NCBI RefSeq assembly: GCF_013033965.1
Contig: NZ_WQFE01000016.1
Location: 20,319-84,318 of the forward strand
Direction: 5' to 3'
DNA length: 64,000 nucleotides
Origin: Ruegeria atlantica
GTDB taxonomy: Bacteria; Pseudomonadota; Alphaproteobacteria; Rhodobacterales; Rhodobacteraceae
Positions 1-10,608 of the stretch are shown here, piece by piece (position 1 is the stretch's first letter; each line of letters starts with the position of its first letter). A model generated the notes under the pieces. The model did no database searches, was not told where the DNA came from, and saw only the letters and a list, made by a program, of their open reading frames with translations. The position numbers were made by a program, and so were the translations under genes.

Positions 1-1
1 C

Positions 2-190
2 GAAGGTTTTGGCCTGAGCGCCCGCATCGTGAACTTCTTCGAGCGTATCAAAGAGGCAAATGCCCTGCGTGCTCAGTTTAATCAGACTTACTCAGAATTG
101 CAGAGTCTGACGGACCGTGAACTGAACGACATCGGCGTTCGCCGCTGCGATATCAAGGACATCGTTCGGGATCACGTTTATTGTTCGTGA
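2..190 (+). CDS. DUF1127 family small protein (5' truncated by window)
   Basis: The frame is open from the window edge and ends TGA at 188-190. The last ~40 residues contain LQSLTDRELNDIGV followed by RCDIKDIV, the C-terminal signature of DUF1127 proteins: small Arg-rich polypeptides abundant in alphaproteobacteria and linked in some species to stress, phosphate and RNA-related regulation. The start lies outside the window, so full length and function cannot be judged. A strong hairpin follows the stop codon, suggesting a monocistronic transcript. Confidence 0.75.
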   Translation, partial: EGFGLSARIVNFFERIKEANALRAQFNQTYSELQSLTDRELNDIGVRRCDIKDIVRDHVYCS

Positions 191-210
191 ACTCACCTAT
201 GACCTGACCA

Positions 211-235
211 AGAGACGCCTGCGGGCGTCTCTTTT
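211..235 (+). terminator. Rho-independent terminator after the DUF1127 gene
   Basis: AGAGACGCC and GGCGTCTCT form a perfect 9-bp stem with a TGCG loop, followed by TTTT, 20 bases after the stop codon of the DUF1127 gene. This is a canonical intrinsic terminator. Confidence 0.85.
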
Positions 236-368
236 GATTCTGGGGTGCCCTTGGCACAATCGACAGGAATTTCGCGCCGACCGTTGCGACCTAGCGGGAA
301 ATGAGCCAAACACGCCGTAAGGCGCCTGTCGGAGCCGTTATTGGGAACAGTGCGAAGGGTCAGATCCA

Positions 369-1229
369 GTGAAAGAGTATCAGGTTGGCATGCTATGGAT
401 TGAAGGCCCCCTCAGCTTTCTCGAGCAGTTATGTATCAAATCTTTTCTGGATGTCGGTCAGCATGTTCGCCTTTATACTTACGGGCCGGTCACAAACATC
501 CCCGATGGTGTTGAAGTGTGCGACGCGCGCGACGTGCTGCCGGATGAAGAGGTGATCCTGCACAAACGCACAGGCAGTCCCGCGCTGCATTCCGACAAGT
601 TTCGTGTGCAGATGCTGGCGAAAGTGCCGGACATCATCTGGGCCGATACCGACGCGTATTGTGTCAAGCCGTTTACAACTGAAAATGGTCACTTGCATGG
701 TTGGCTGGCTGCGCATGAAATCAACGGTGGCGTGTTGGCTTTGCCCCGTGACAGCGCGACGCTATATGACTTGATCGACTACACCAATCACCCGTATCGC
801 ATTCCGCATTGGCTGTCGCCCAAGCAACGGCGACCGCTGATTGACATGGCATTGAACGGCGATACGCCGCACGCAAGCGATATGCCGTGGGGGATTTGGG
901 GGCCGCGCGCCCTGACCTGGCTTTTGCGACAAAACAAAGAGGATCGGTTTTCCCAGCCGCAAGAGGTTTTATACCCTGTAACGTTCAGGGATCGGCGGGC
1001 AATGGTACGATCCAACGGAAATGCCGAGAGGTTCCTGACCGAGAACACCATGTCGATCCACTTTTACGGCCGCCGCATGCGTTCATTCATCCACAATCGG
1101 TTCAATGGCATTCCGCATCCCGAAAGCATGGTTGGCCGGTTGGTCGAAAAGCATGGTATCGACCCGCATGCAGCGCCCTTGCGGGTGAAAGCCGCAGCAG
1201 ACGACCGCATCGATCCACCCGACGAATGA
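369..1229 (+). CDS. Putative DXD-motif glycosyltransferase (GT32-like fold)
   Basis: This 286-residue soluble protein opens with MLWIEGPLSFLEQLCIKSF, resembling the start of proteins related to capsular-polysaccharide and GT32-type sugar transferases. A DXD metal/nucleotide-sugar motif is visible in IIWADTDAYCV near residue 95-105, after a segment (SDKFRVQML) that in such families positions the donor. There are no membrane spans and no signal peptide, so the product is probably cytoplasmic. It stands alone, with a terminator upstream and ribosomal genes downstream, so no polysaccharide cluster helps name a substrate. The donor and acceptor are unknown. Confidence 0.6.
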   Translation: MKEYQVGMLWIEGPLSFLEQLCIKSFLDVGQHVRLYTYGPVTNIPDGVEVCDARDVLPDEEVILHKRTGSPALHSDKFRVQMLAKVPDIIWADTDAYCVKPFTTENGHLHGWLAAHEINGGVLALPRDSATLYDLIDYTNHPYRIPHWLSPKQRRPLIDMALNGDTPHASDMPWGIWGPRALTWLLRQNKEDRFSQPQEVLYPVTFRDRRAMVRSNGNAERFLTENTMSIHFYGRRMRSFIHNRFNGIPHPESMVGRLVEKHGIDPHAAPLRVKAAADDRIDPPDE

Positions 1230-1371
1230 CGTGTAGGGGCTGCGGGCTTGCCAACTTGCCCCAACAGTCCTATACGCCTGCGGTGGCTTTGCGCCATACG
1301 AATCAAAACCAAGAAATGCCGTGTCTGACCCATCACGCTTCGGGGGTCATTTCCGGCTTAGGAGAAGCGAA

Positions 1372-1845
1372 ATGAAACTGCACGAATTGCGCGACAATCC
1401 CGGCGCCACACCGAAACGCACTCGCGTTGGCCGTGGTCCCGGTTCCGGCAAAGGTAAAATGGGTGGCCGTGGTATCAAAGGCCAGAAATCCCGTTCGGGT
1501 GTGGCCATCAATGGCTACGAAGGCGGCCAGATGCCGCTGTACCAACGCCTGCCCAAGCGTGGGTTCAACAAGCCGAACCGCAAGGAATTCGCCGTTGTCA
1601 ACCTGGGCCTGATCCAGAAATTCGTCGACGCCGGCAAACTGGATACCAAGGCTGCGATCACCGAAGATGCACTGGTTGCATCCGGTCTGGTCCGTCGCAA
1701 ACTGGACGGTATCCGCGTTCTGGCCAAAGGCGAAATCAGCGCGAAAGTGAATCTGGAAGTCACCGGTGCTTCGAAATCTGCTGTAGAAGCAGTTGAGAAA
1801 GCGGGCGGCTCACTTAAGGTCACAAAAGCTGCTGCGGCAGAGTAA
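1372..1845 (+). CDS. rplO: 50S ribosomal protein L15
   Basis: This is a 157-residue ribosomal protein uL15, an assembly protein of the large subunit. The N-terminus [12 protein letters not shown] followed by the glycine/lysine-rich stretch [24 protein letters not shown] is diagnostic. The ATG at 1372 was chosen because GGAGAAG lies just upstream; an in-frame codon at 1321 would add 17 unrelated residues. L15 normally sits between rpmD and secY in the spc operon. Here secY follows, but the gene upstream is a glycosyltransferase, so the operon is split 5' of rplO. Confidence 0.97.
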   Translation: MKLHELRDNPGATPKRTRVGRGPGSGKGKMGGRGIKGQKSRSGVAINGYEGGQMPLYQRLPKRGFNKPNRKEFAVVNLGLIQKFVDAGKLDTKAAITEDALVASGLVRRKLDGIRVLAKGEISAKVNLEVTGASKSAVEAVEKAGGSLKVTKAAAAE

Positions 1846-1900
1846 GCGCTTGTGAGCGGGCGCAGACCCGCTTACATAGACCTCAGAGTTTTCCAAGACG

Positions 1901-1936
1901 CCGCCCGAGCCGGAAAACGGTTCCGGGCGGTGTTTT
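1901..1936 (+). promoter_or_regulatory. Hairpin in the rplO-secY spacer
   Basis: CCGCCCG (1901-1907) pairs with CGGGCGG (1924-1930) and is followed by TGTTTT. It looks like a weak intrinsic terminator or attenuator between rplO and secY, 19 bases before the secY start. Whether it tunes readthrough into secY or marks an RNA processing site cannot be told from sequence. Confidence 0.5.
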
Positions 1937-1954
1937 CATAAGAGAGACCGATTT

Positions 1955-3315
<1,361 letters not shown>

Positions 3316-3319
<4 letters not shown>

Positions 3320-3984
3320 ACATCATTTTGTTGGGCCCGCCGGGTGCGGGTAAAGGAACGCAAGCGCGCCACCTGGTTGAGACACGCGGCATGGTGCAAC
3401 TGAGCACCGGCGACATGTTGCGCGAGGCCAAGGACAGTGGCACCGAAATGGGCAACCGCGTGGCCGAGGTGATGGCCAAGGGCGAACTGGTTACCGATGA
3501 GATCGTCATCGGCCTGATCCGCGAAAAGCTGGAACAGGGTGCCGAAGGTGGTTTCATCTTTGACGGTTTCCCCCGCACACTGGCGCAAGCCGATGCACTG
3601 GGTGAATTGCTCGAAAGCACCGGCGAAACGCTGGACGCCGTCATCGCGATGGAAGTCAACGATGACGCTTTGGTGGCGCGGATCACAGCCCGGTCGACCT
3701 GCGGCGGTTGCGGCGAAGTCTACAATGACATCACCAAACCGATCCCGGCGGATGGTAAATGCACCAATTGCGGCAAGGAAAACGATTTCAAGCGCCGCGC
3801 GGATGACAATGAGGAAAGCCTCAAAACCCGTCTTATGGAATACTACAAAAAGACCTCGATGCTGATCGGCTATTACTATGCCAAGGGTAACTTGTCCTGG
3901 GTTGATGGTTTGGGTGAGATTGACGCCGTTCGGGGGGAAATTTCTCAGGTCCTGGATGGTGGTGACTACGTCGGCAACGGCTGA
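3316..3984 (+). CDS. adk: Adenylate kinase with Cys4 metal-binding LID
   Basis: Adenylate kinase interconverts ATP + AMP and 2 ADP in the cytoplasm. The P-loop [10 protein letters not shown] (residues 8-17), the AMP-site motif STGDMLR and FDGFPRT are all present; at 222 residues it is a long-type enzyme. The LID carries four cysteines, C129, C132, C149 and C152, in a CxxC-x16-CxxC pattern. That pattern chelates a structural metal in Gram-positive and some alphaproteobacterial enzymes, whereas enterobacterial Adk uses hydrogen-bonding residues there. The start codon overlaps the secY stop. Confidence 0.97.
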
Positions 3985-4141
3985 TCCAATTCTGCTCTTG
4001 ACCTAAGCGGTAAAAGCCCATATCGACCCACATCCCTATGGGAATCACGATCGCATGCGGGATTCGTCCCAACTGCCCCGACCACCTCGAATAATACTGG
4101 ACCCTCTGGCGTCACTGCCACGGTCAAGTGTTGTGAAAAAA

Positions 4142-4161
4142 GGTTCCGGAGTTACGGAACC
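4142..4161 (+). promoter_or_regulatory. Leader hairpin upstream of rpsM
   Basis: GGTTCCG (4142-4148) and CGGAACC (4155-4161) form a perfect 7-bp stem with a 6-base loop, in the 200-base spacer between adk and rpsM, just 5' of the AAGGAAAG ribosome-binding site. The position suits a ribosomal-protein leader or autoregulatory element. No function has been shown from this sequence. Confidence 0.45.
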
Positions 4162-4184
4162 GCAACAAAAAAGGAAAGTGACAC

Positions 4185-4553
4185 GTGGCACGTATTGCCG
4201 GCGTAAACATCCCGACTGCAAAGCGGGTACCAATCGCCCTCACATATATCACCGGTATCGGAAACACCTCGGCCAAAGCAATCTGCGAAGCCGTTGGCAT
4301 CGAAGCGACTCGTCGCGTTAATGAACTGTCCGACGCCGAAGTTCTGGCCATCCGCGAACATATCGACGCAAACTTCACTGTCGAAGGTGACCTGCGCCGT
4401 GAAGTTCAGATGAACGTCAAGCGCTTGATGGACCTGGGCTGCTACCGCGGTCTGCGTCACCGCCGCAACCTGCCGGTTCGCGGTCAGCGCACCCACACCA
4501 ACGCTCGTACTCGCAAAGGCCCCGCAAAGGCCATTGCTGGTAAGAAGAAATAA
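4185..4553 (+). CDS. rpsM: 30S ribosomal protein S13
   Basis: uS13 (122 residues) is in the small-subunit head and contacts P-site tRNA and the L5 bridge. The N-terminus [22 protein letters not shown] and the C-terminal [24 protein letters not shown] are typical. Translation starts at GTG 4185, supported by AAGGAAAG eight bases upstream. rpsM, rpsK, rpoA and rplQ follow in the conserved alpha-operon order. Confidence 0.97.
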   Translation: MARIAGVNIPTAKRVPIALTYITGIGNTSAKAICEAVGIEATRRVNELSDAEVLAIREHIDANFTVEGDLRREVQMNVKRLMDLGCYRGLRHRRNLPVRGQRTHTNARTRKGPAKAIAGKKK

Positions 4554-4568
4554 GGGAGGGTCTGACTG

Positions 4569-4958
4569 ATGGCACGTGATAAGACTCGCGTTAAGCGCAA
4601 AGAGCGTAAGAACATCGCATCGGGCGTTGCCCATGTGAACTCGACCTTCAACAACACCAAGATCCTGATCTCGGACGTACAGGGCAACGCCATCTCGTGG
4701 TCGTCTGCCGGTACCATGGGCTTCAAAGGATCGCGGAAATCGACACCCTACGCCGCTCAGATGGCTGCAGAAGACGCAGGCAAAAAGGCGCAGGAACATG
4801 GCGTCAAGACGCTGGAAGTCGAAGTTCAGGGCCCCGGTTCGGGTCGTGAATCGGCTCTGCGTGCGCTGGCTGCAGTGGGCTTCAACATCACGTCGATCCG
4901 CGACGTGACTCCGATTGCTCACAATGGCTGCCGCCCACCGAAGCGTCGCCGCGTCTAA
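4569..4958 (+). CDS. rpsK: 30S ribosomal protein S11
   Basis: uS11 (129 residues) forms part of the small-subunit platform near the mRNA exit site. Signatures are [16 protein letters not shown] near the N-terminus, [15 protein letters not shown], and the C-terminal [11 protein letters not shown]. The GGAGGG in the 15-base gap after rpsM provides the ribosome-binding site. It is co-transcribed with rpsM. Confidence 0.97.
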   Translation: MARDKTRVKRKERKNIASGVAHVNSTFNNTKILISDVQGNAISWSSAGTMGFKGSRKSTPYAAQMAAEDAGKKAQEHGVKTLEVEVQGPGSGRESALRALAAVGFNITSIRDVTPIAHNGCRPPKRRRV

Positions 4959-4973
4959 GCGATTTTGAATTGA

Positions 4974-5004
4974 GCTGGGGCTGTGTCTTTTGCACGGCCC
5001 CAGC
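4974..5004 (+). promoter_or_regulatory. Hairpin between rpsK and rpoA
   Basis: GCTGGGGC and GCCCCAGC form a perfect 8-bp stem around a ~15-base loop in the rpsK-rpoA spacer. The following TTTT is several bases away, so it is a weak terminator at best. It more likely acts as an mRNA stability or processing element that sets the RpoA dose relative to the ribosomal proteins. Confidence 0.45.
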
Positions 5005-5073
5005 ACGTCATTTTAAACCTCGGGCGTCTGCACCTTGTTGGTCATGGGGCGCGGACAGGAATGGAGGGATTAC

Positions 5074-6090
5074 ATGATCCATAAGAATTGGGCAGAATTG
5101 ATCAAGCCGACCCAGCTGGAAGGCAAGCCGGGCAACGATCCCGCACGTCAGGCAACTCTGGTTGCCGAGCCGCTCGAGCGTGGCTTTGGTCTGACTCTGG
5201 GCAACGCGCTGCGCCGCGTTCTGATGAGCAGCCTGCAAGGTGCGGCCATCACCAGCGTTCAGATCGACAACGTCCTGCACGAGTTCTCGAGCGTCGCTGG
5301 CGTGCGCGAAGACGTCACCGACATTATCCTGAACCTCAAGCAGGTTGCCCTGCGCATGGAAGTCGAAGGCCCCAAGCGGCTGTCGATCAATGCCAAAGGC
5401 CCCGCAGTTGTCACCGCTGGTGACATCAGCGAAAGCGCCGGTATCGAGGTTCTGAACCGCGATCACGTCATCTGCCACCTGGACGATGGCGCCGACCTGT
5501 TCATGGAACTGACCGTCAACACCGGTAAGGGTTACGTCTCGGCTGAAAAGAACAAGCCGGAAGACGCGCCCATCGGCCTGATTCCGATCGATGCGATCTA
5601 TTCGCCGGTCAAAAAGGTTGCCTATGACGTTCAGCCGACTCGTGAAGGTCAGGTTCTGGACTATGACAAGCTGACCCTGAAGATCGAAACCGACGGTTCG
5701 ATCACCCCGGAAGACGCGCTGGCGTTCGCCGCACGTATTCTGCAGGACCAGCTGTCGATCTTCGTCAACTTCGACGAGCCCGAAGCGGCTGGTCGTCAGG
5801 ACGAAGACGATGGTCTGGAGTTCAACCCGCTGTTGCTGAAGAAAGTGGACGAGCTGGAACTGTCGGTCCGTTCGGCAAACTGCCTGAAGAACGACAACAT
5901 CGTCTACATCGGCGACCTGATCCAGAAGACCGAAGCCGAGATGCTGCGCACCCCGAACTTCGGCCGCAAGTCGCTGAACGAGATCAAAGAAGTGCTGTCC
6001 GGCATGGGTCTGCACCTTGGCATGGATGTCGAGGATTGGCCGCCCGACAACATTGAAGATCTGGCGAAGAAATTCGAAGACGCGTTCTAA
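5074..6090 (+). CDS. rpoA: DNA-directed RNA polymerase alpha subunit
   Basis: RpoA (338 residues) dimerises to nucleate RNA polymerase assembly, and its C-terminal domain contacts UP elements and activators. The N-terminal domain shows the assembly motif [13 protein letters not shown]. The C-terminal domain shows [19 protein letters not shown] and [14 protein letters not shown], including the DNA- and activator-contact helices. ATG 5074 ([10 protein letters not shown]) is the usual alphaproteobacterial start and follows GGAGGG; an upstream in-frame codon at 5035 would add an unrelated 13-residue extension. Confidence 0.97.
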   Translation: MIHKNWAELIKPTQLEGKPGNDPARQATLVAEPLERGFGLTLGNALRRVLMSSLQGAAITSVQIDNVLHEFSSVAGVREDVTDIILNLKQVALRMEVEGPKRLSINAKGPAVVTAGDISESAGIEVLNRDHVICHLDDGADLFMELTVNTGKGYVSAEKNKPEDAPIGLIPIDAIYSPVKKVAYDVQPTREGQVLDYDKLTLKIETDGSITPEDALAFAARILQDQLSIFVNFDEPEAAGRQDEDDGLEFNPLLLKKVDELELSVRSANCLKNDNIVYIGDLIQKTEAEMLRTPNFGRKSLNEIKEVLSGMGLHLGMDVEDWPPDNIEDLAKKFEDAF

Positions 6091-6208
6091 GCGCGTCTTC
6101 CCCAATGCCCGGGCTTTCCGGGGACAATACGGGCACTTCCGCCCCAAGGAGAGCCGGTGACACGCATCGCCGGCCAGACAAAGCAAAACGCAAGATAGGA
6201 ATTGAAAA

Positions 6209-6631
6209 ATGCGTCACGCACGTGGTTACCGCCGCCTGAACCGTACTCATGAGCACCGCAAGGCTCTGTTTGCAAACATGGCTGGCTCGCTCATCGAGCA
6301 TGAGCAAATCAAAACAACCCTGCCCAAGGCAAAAGAACTGCGCCCGATCATCGAAAAGCTGGTCACTTTGGGCAAGCGCGGCGACCTGCACGCCCGCCGT
6401 CAGGCCGCAGCTCAGCTGAAAGAAGACAAAGACGTCGCAAAGCTGTTCGAAGTTCTTGGCCCCCGCTATGCCGAGCGTCAGGGCGGTTATGTCCGCATCC
6501 TGAAAGCTGGCTTCCGCTATGGCGACATGGCTCCGATGGCGATCATCGAATTCGTTGACCGTGATCTGGACGCCAAAGGCGCGGCCGACAAAGCCCGCGT
6601 TGCAGCCGAAGAGGCCGCTGACGAAGAATAA
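6209..6631 (+). CDS. rplQ: 50S ribosomal protein L17
   Basis: bL17 (140 residues) is a large-subunit protein near the exit tunnel. The N-terminus [24 protein letters not shown] and the internal [21 protein letters not shown] are family signatures. The acidic, alanine-rich tail is common in alphaproteobacteria. It is the last gene of the alpha operon and is followed by a strong terminator. Confidence 0.97.
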   Translation: MRHARGYRRLNRTHEHRKALFANMAGSLIEHEQIKTTLPKAKELRPIIEKLVTLGKRGDLHARRQAAAQLKEDKDVAKLFEVLGPRYAERQGGYVRILKAGFRYGDMAPMAIIEFVDRDLDAKGAADKARVAAEEAADEE

Positions 6632-6653
6632 GAAAGCCCGGCTTTCTGATTTA

Positions 6654-6684
6654 AACCCCTGCGTCCTGGACGCGGGGGTTTTCT
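6654..6684. terminator. Terminator between convergent rplQ and the TAXI gene
   Basis: An AACCCC...GCGTCC arm faces a GGACGC...GGGGTT arm and is followed by TTTTC on the plus strand, directly after rplQ. It lies between convergent genes and probably also limits readthrough of the minus-strand TAXI gene. A smaller palindrome (AGAAAGCC/GGCTTTCT, 6631-6647) lies just before it. Confidence 0.75.
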
Positions 6685-6706
6685 TTTGGGCTAAGCTCGC
6701 CGCCTC

Positions 6707-7687
6707 CTATTTCAACCAGCCCCGTTCCCGATAATAACGAGCTGCGCCCGGATGCAGTGGTGCGGGCAGGCCATCTTTGATCATGCTTGCTGGTTTCAAC
6801 CCGTTCAAAGCTGGGTACCGACGCGCTAATTGGGGCAGGTTTTCAAACGTGGACTTTACGAATGCATAGACGTCGCCTTCAGGCACGTTGGCGCTGCTTA
6901 GCAGGGTGGCCTTGTAGCCAAAGGTCTTGGTCGGTGACGTCACGCCTTTATACACGTTCGCAGGAATTGTCGCTTTGCTGACCGTCCTGGAACCGGCGAT
7001 CAGGCGATCAATCTCGCGCCCTGATACAGCAACCAGTTTAATCGGGCAGGTCTGGGCGGTCTTTTGAACCCAGCCTGACGGGTAGCCGACGATGCTGACA
7101 ACGGCGTCAATGTTGCCGGAACACAGAAACTTTCGCTGTTTGTTCAGGTCACCGTTTCGGAACGTGCGAAATGCGGAGGTATCCCAGCTTCCCTCGTAGG
7201 GAAGTTCTCGGACCAAGCGGGAAGCCGATCCTCCCAGCTGAACACGTTTTCCACTCAGATCCTTGAGCGACGCTATCCCTGATCCTTCGCGCGCAATAAC
7301 GGTAAGGGCTTCACTGTGAATTGAAAATAATGAGCGTAGCGAAGTGTCCGGCCCGTCATTTTTGAATGCGCCCGATCCATCCAGCGCGTTTTGAGCCCAA
7401 TCGGATCTCGCGACGACGATATCAAACTTTCCGCGGCGCAGTTTTGGCAGGTTTTCGCGCGCTCCATCCGTGGCACGGGCACTGCATTTGTAACCGTCTG
7501 TATCCTTGACGAAGGACTTGCATAGCAGATCACCGACTTTGAAATAGTAACCGCCTTTCCCTCCGGTCCCCATGGTCAGCTTGGTGTCCGCAGCATGAGC
7601 GGCTGGTGCAATCGACCAAAAGAGAGTGATCAGAGCGAATGAGGACAAACGAGCGCAAGATAGCTTTTTCAAAGTGAGCCGTTTCAA
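6707..7687 (-). CDS. TAXI-family TRAP transporter substrate-binding protein
   Basis: This is a periplasmic binding protein of about 326 residues. A signal peptide (hydrophobic run ending APAAHA, then ADTKL) precedes the TAXI signature MGTGGKGGYYFKVGDLLC. TAXI proteins capture small organic solutes for TRAP permeases. No DctQM-type membrane subunits are adjacent, so it is an orphan. No ATG lies near the signal peptide; I chose TTG at 7687, with TTG at 7672 as an alternative. A longer frame to 7912 would overlap the divergent protease gene and is unlikely. The substrate is unknown. Confidence 0.75.
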   Translation of the reverse strand: MKRLTLKKLSCARLSSFALITLFWSIAPAAHAADTKLTMGTGGKGGYYFKVGDLLCKSFVKDTDGYKCSARATDGARENLPKLRRGKFDIVVARSDWAQNALDGSGAFKNDGPDTSLRSLFSIHSEALTVIAREGSGIASLKDLSGKRVQLGGSASRLVRELPYEGSWDTSAFRTFRNGDLNKQRKFLCSGNIDAVVSIVGYPSGWVQKTAQTCPIKLVAVSGREIDRLIAGSRTVSKATIPANVYKGVTSPTKTFGYKATLLSSANVPEGDVYAFVKSTFENLPQLARRYPALNGLKPASMIKDGLPAPLHPGAARYYRERGWLK

Positions 7688-7831
7688 AGGAGTTCTTCGA
7701 TTGCTGTAAACTATTTCGGGCCGACATTCCCCGGGTAGCAGCCTCAAGTCAACGCGCGACGCGCATCGACACGCTTGCAATCCGACCATAGGCCTCGCAT
7801 ATCCGGAGAGCGGAAAAACGACGGATACACC

Positions 7832-9217
7832 ATGCGGAAAGTTCTCTGTTCCATGTTGCTGGCGGCCTTTGCCGTCTCGGCAAGCGCCGAAACGAAAGTG
7901 CCCCAATCGCAAGCGGAAATTAGCCTTGGCTTTGCACCGGTCGTCAAACAGGCGGCCCCGGCGGTCGTGAACATTTACGCTAAGATTGTCCGTGAGGGGC
8001 GCGCCAACCCGTTTTTCTCGGACCCCTTCTTTAAGGATTTCTTTGGCCGCGGATTTGGCGAGCCGCGTCAGCGGGTACAGAACTCGTTAGGCTCTGGTGT
8101 CATCTTGACGGCGGATGGTTATGTGGTTTCCAACTATCACGTTGTCGGTACGGCTACCGAAATACGCGTCGTAACCACGGACCGGCGCGAGTTCTCGGCG
8201 CAGGTCGTGCTGGGCGACAAGGAAAGCGATATCGCAATTCTCAGATTGGATGCGGCCGAAAACCTCCCTTTCCTGTCACTTCGGGATTCGGATCACGTCG
8301 AAGTCGGTGAATTGACTCTGGCAATCGGAAACCCATTCGGAGTGGGCCAGACGGTGTCGTCGGGCATCATATCGGGTCTGGCGCGGACGGGTACGGCCAC
8401 GGGCAATGCGCGTGGGTATTTCATTCAAACCGATGCGGCGATCAATCCGGGCAACTCCGGGGGGGCGCTGATCGACGTGAATGGCGATCTGATCGGCATT
8501 AACACTTCGATCCTGACGCGGTCCGGTGGGTCTAACGGTATCGGGTTTGCGATTCCGGCTAATCTGGTTGCTGAGTTTCTGCGTCAGGCGAAGGCTGGGA
8601 ATGACAGTTTTGTCAGCCCGTGGGCAGGCGTGACGGGTCAACACATGAGCGCCGATATAGCTGAATCGCTTGGTCTGGTCATTCCGATGGGTGTAGTCAT
8701 CGCCAACCTGCATGACCTCAGCCCGCTTGCCGAAGCTGGTCTGCGCGTTGGCGATGTGATAACCCATGTGGATGGCGATGAGGTGAACTCACCGGCCGAG
8801 ATGAAATTCCGCATGTCCGTGGCCGGTGTCGGGGGCACATCGATCCTGACCCGTTTGCGGGGCGAGGACAGCGCAAATGTTGAGGTTGCCCTGATCAAAG
8901 TCCCGGAAACGCCACCAGCTGATGAAACCGTCCTAAACGATGAAACCGTGATGCCGGGGTTGAAGGTGGCACGCGTCAACCCAGCCGTGATTGCCCGGTT
9001 TGGGTTGCTACTGACGCAAACCGGTGTGGTTGTTGTAGACTCGAATCGTTATGGCGGACGTTCCGGACTGCGTTCCGGTGACGTGGTGCAGAGCATCAAT
9101 GGTGCGGATATCAAGCACCCGCAGGACGTCGTGCGGGCCTTAACGGATCCCGGACGTCGCGTGAACCTGAATGTGCTGCGCGGCGGGCAACAGATTTCCC
9201 TGCGTTTCCGGCTGTGA
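7832..9217 (+). CDS. DegP/HtrA-family periplasmic serine protease
   Basis: This is a 461-residue envelope quality-control protease. A signal peptide (MRKVLCSMLLAAFAVSASA) is followed by the trypsin-like domain with the His in SNYHVVG, Asp in ESDIAIL and Ser in NPGNSGGAL, then two PDZ regions (roughly residues 265-350 and 370-455; for example LAEAGLRVGDVI and GRSGLRSGDVVQSING). This is the DegP/DegQ plan, and the exact paralogue is unclear. The start at ATG 7832 gives a proper signal peptide, which an upstream codon at 7775 would not. rarA follows 4 bases later, so the two are probably co-transcribed. Confidence 0.9.
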   Translation: MRKVLCSMLLAAFAVSASAETKVPQSQAEISLGFAPVVKQAAPAVVNIYAKIVREGRANPFFSDPFFKDFFGRGFGEPRQRVQNSLGSGVILTADGYVVSNYHVVGTATEIRVVTTDRREFSAQVVLGDKESDIAILRLDAAENLPFLSLRDSDHVEVGELTLAIGNPFGVGQTVSSGIISGLARTGTATGNARGYFIQTDAAINPGNSGGALIDVNGDLIGINTSILTRSGGSNGIGFAIPANLVAEFLRQAKAGNDSFVSPWAGVTGQHMSADIAESLGLVIPMGVVIANLHDLSPLAEAGLRVGDVITHVDGDEVNSPAEMKFRMSVAGVGGTSILTRLRGEDSANVEVALIKVPETPPADETVLNDETVMPGLKVARVNPAVIARFGLLLTQTGVVVVDSNRYGGRSGLRSGDVVQSINGADIKHPQDVVRALTDPGRRVNLNVLRGGQQISLRFRL

Positions 9218-9221
9218 CCGC

Positions 9222-10532
9222 ATGAGTGACCTGTTCGATACAGGGGCAGCCGAGCCTGCACCAAACCCGCACCGCCCATTGGCGGATCGGTTGCGCCCGC
9301 AGTCGTTGGCTGACGTTATCGGACAAGAGCAGGTTTTGGGACCGGACGCTCCGCTGGGGGTCATGTTAGCCTCGGGCAGTTTGTCCAGTTTAGTTTTCTG
9401 GGGGCCGCCAGGTGTTGGGAAAACCACTATCGCACGCCTGCTGGCGCAGGAAACGGACCTGCATTTCGTTCAGATCAGCGCGATTTTCACCGGCGTGCCA
9501 GACCTTAAAAAAGTGTTCGAGGCCGCTAAAATCCGCTGGCAGAACGGGCAGGGCACACTGCTGTTTGTTGACGAGATCCACCGCTTCAACAAGGCGCAAC
9601 AGGACGGGTTCCTTCCACATATGGAGGATGGGACGATCCTGCTGGTCGGGGCCACGACCGAGAATCCTTCCTTTGAACTCAACGCCGCTGTGCTCAGCCG
9701 CGCGCAGGTTCTGGTGCTGGAGCGGCTCAGTCTGGCTGATCTTGAACGCCTGACACAGCGCGCTGAGAAAGAGCTGACCCGTGCCCTGCCGCTGACAGGC
9801 ACAGCGCGCGAAGCTCTGCAAGAGATGGCGGATGGCGACGGGCGCGCGCTTTTGAACCTGATCGAACAGGTCGCAGCGTGGGCTGTGGATGCGCCGCTGG
9901 ACCCTGATGCATTGTCCACGCGGCTAATGCGTCGTGCGGCCAAGTACGACAAGTCCGGGGACGAACATTACAATCTGATCTCGGCGCTGCATAAGTCAGT
10001 ACGCGGATCTGATCCGGATGCGGCGCTTTATTGGTTTGCGCGAATGCTGACAGGGGGTGAAGACCCAAGATATCTGGCGCGGCGGATCACGCGGATGGCG
10101 GTCGAAGATATCGGTCTCGCCGATCCTCAGGCGCAAACGACATGTCTGCACGCGTGGGAAACTTACGAACGCTTGGGCAGCCCCGAAGGTGAATTGGCCC
10201 TGGCGCAGGCTTTGGTCTATCTGGCTTTAGCTCCCAAATCGAATGGTTCCTATGTCGGATTTAAAGCCGCCATGCGGTTGGCCAAACAGTCTGGCAGCGA
10301 GCCGCCGCCCAAACATATCCTGAATGCGCCTACGTCATTGATGAAAGATCAGGGATATGGAGCGGGCTATGCCTATGACCATGATGCCGAAGATGGATTT
10401 TCCGGCCAGAACTACTTTCCCGATGGCATGAAACGACCGGTTCTGTATCAACCGGTGGAACGCGGGTTTGAGCGCGAGTTGAAAAAGCGCTTGGACTATT
10501 TCGCGAAACTTCGGGCACAAAGGAACGGTTAG
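9222..10532 (+). CDS. rarA: Replication-associated recombination protein A (RarA/MgsA AAA+ ATPase)
   Basis: This is a 436-residue clamp-loader-like AAA+ ATPase acting at stalled forks. Present are the Walker A GPPGVGKTT, Walker B LLFVDEIHRFN, sensor-1 GATTENPSFE, and the C-terminal tetramerisation region with KYDKSGDEHYNLISALHKSVRGSDPDAALYW (split across residues ~250-285). The final segment with GYGAGYAYDHD and QNYFPDGM is typical of the family. The start at 9222 lies 4 bases after the protease stop; an upstream in-frame codon inside the protease gene was rejected. Confidence 0.93.
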   Translation: MSDLFDTGAAEPAPNPHRPLADRLRPQSLADVIGQEQVLGPDAPLGVMLASGSLSSLVFWGPPGVGKTTIARLLAQETDLHFVQISAIFTGVPDLKKVFEAAKIRWQNGQGTLLFVDEIHRFNKAQQDGFLPHMEDGTILLVGATTENPSFELNAAVLSRAQVLVLERLSLADLERLTQRAEKELTRALPLTGTAREALQEMADGDGRALLNLIEQVAAWAVDAPLDPDALSTRLMRRAAKYDKSGDEHYNLISALHKSVRGSDPDAALYWFARMLTGGEDPRYLARRITRMAVEDIGLADPQAQTTCLHAWETYERLGSPEGELALAQALVYLALAPKSNGSYVGFKAAMRLAKQSGSEPPPKHILNAPTSLMKDQGYGAGYAYDHDAEDGFSGQNYFPDGMKRPVLYQPVERGFERELKKRLDYFAKLRAQRNG

Positions 10533-10608
10533 AACGCCGCTGCGTCACAGGCGACAGAGCGGATAAAACGGGTTTCCCTTGGGTATTGAGATTCGAGGGA
10601 GGAAACTC

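Noticed and set aside
5008..6186. 392-codon open frame antisense to rpoA
   Set aside because: Same codon-bias artefact; rpoA is complete on the plus strand and the antisense frame has no recognisable motif.
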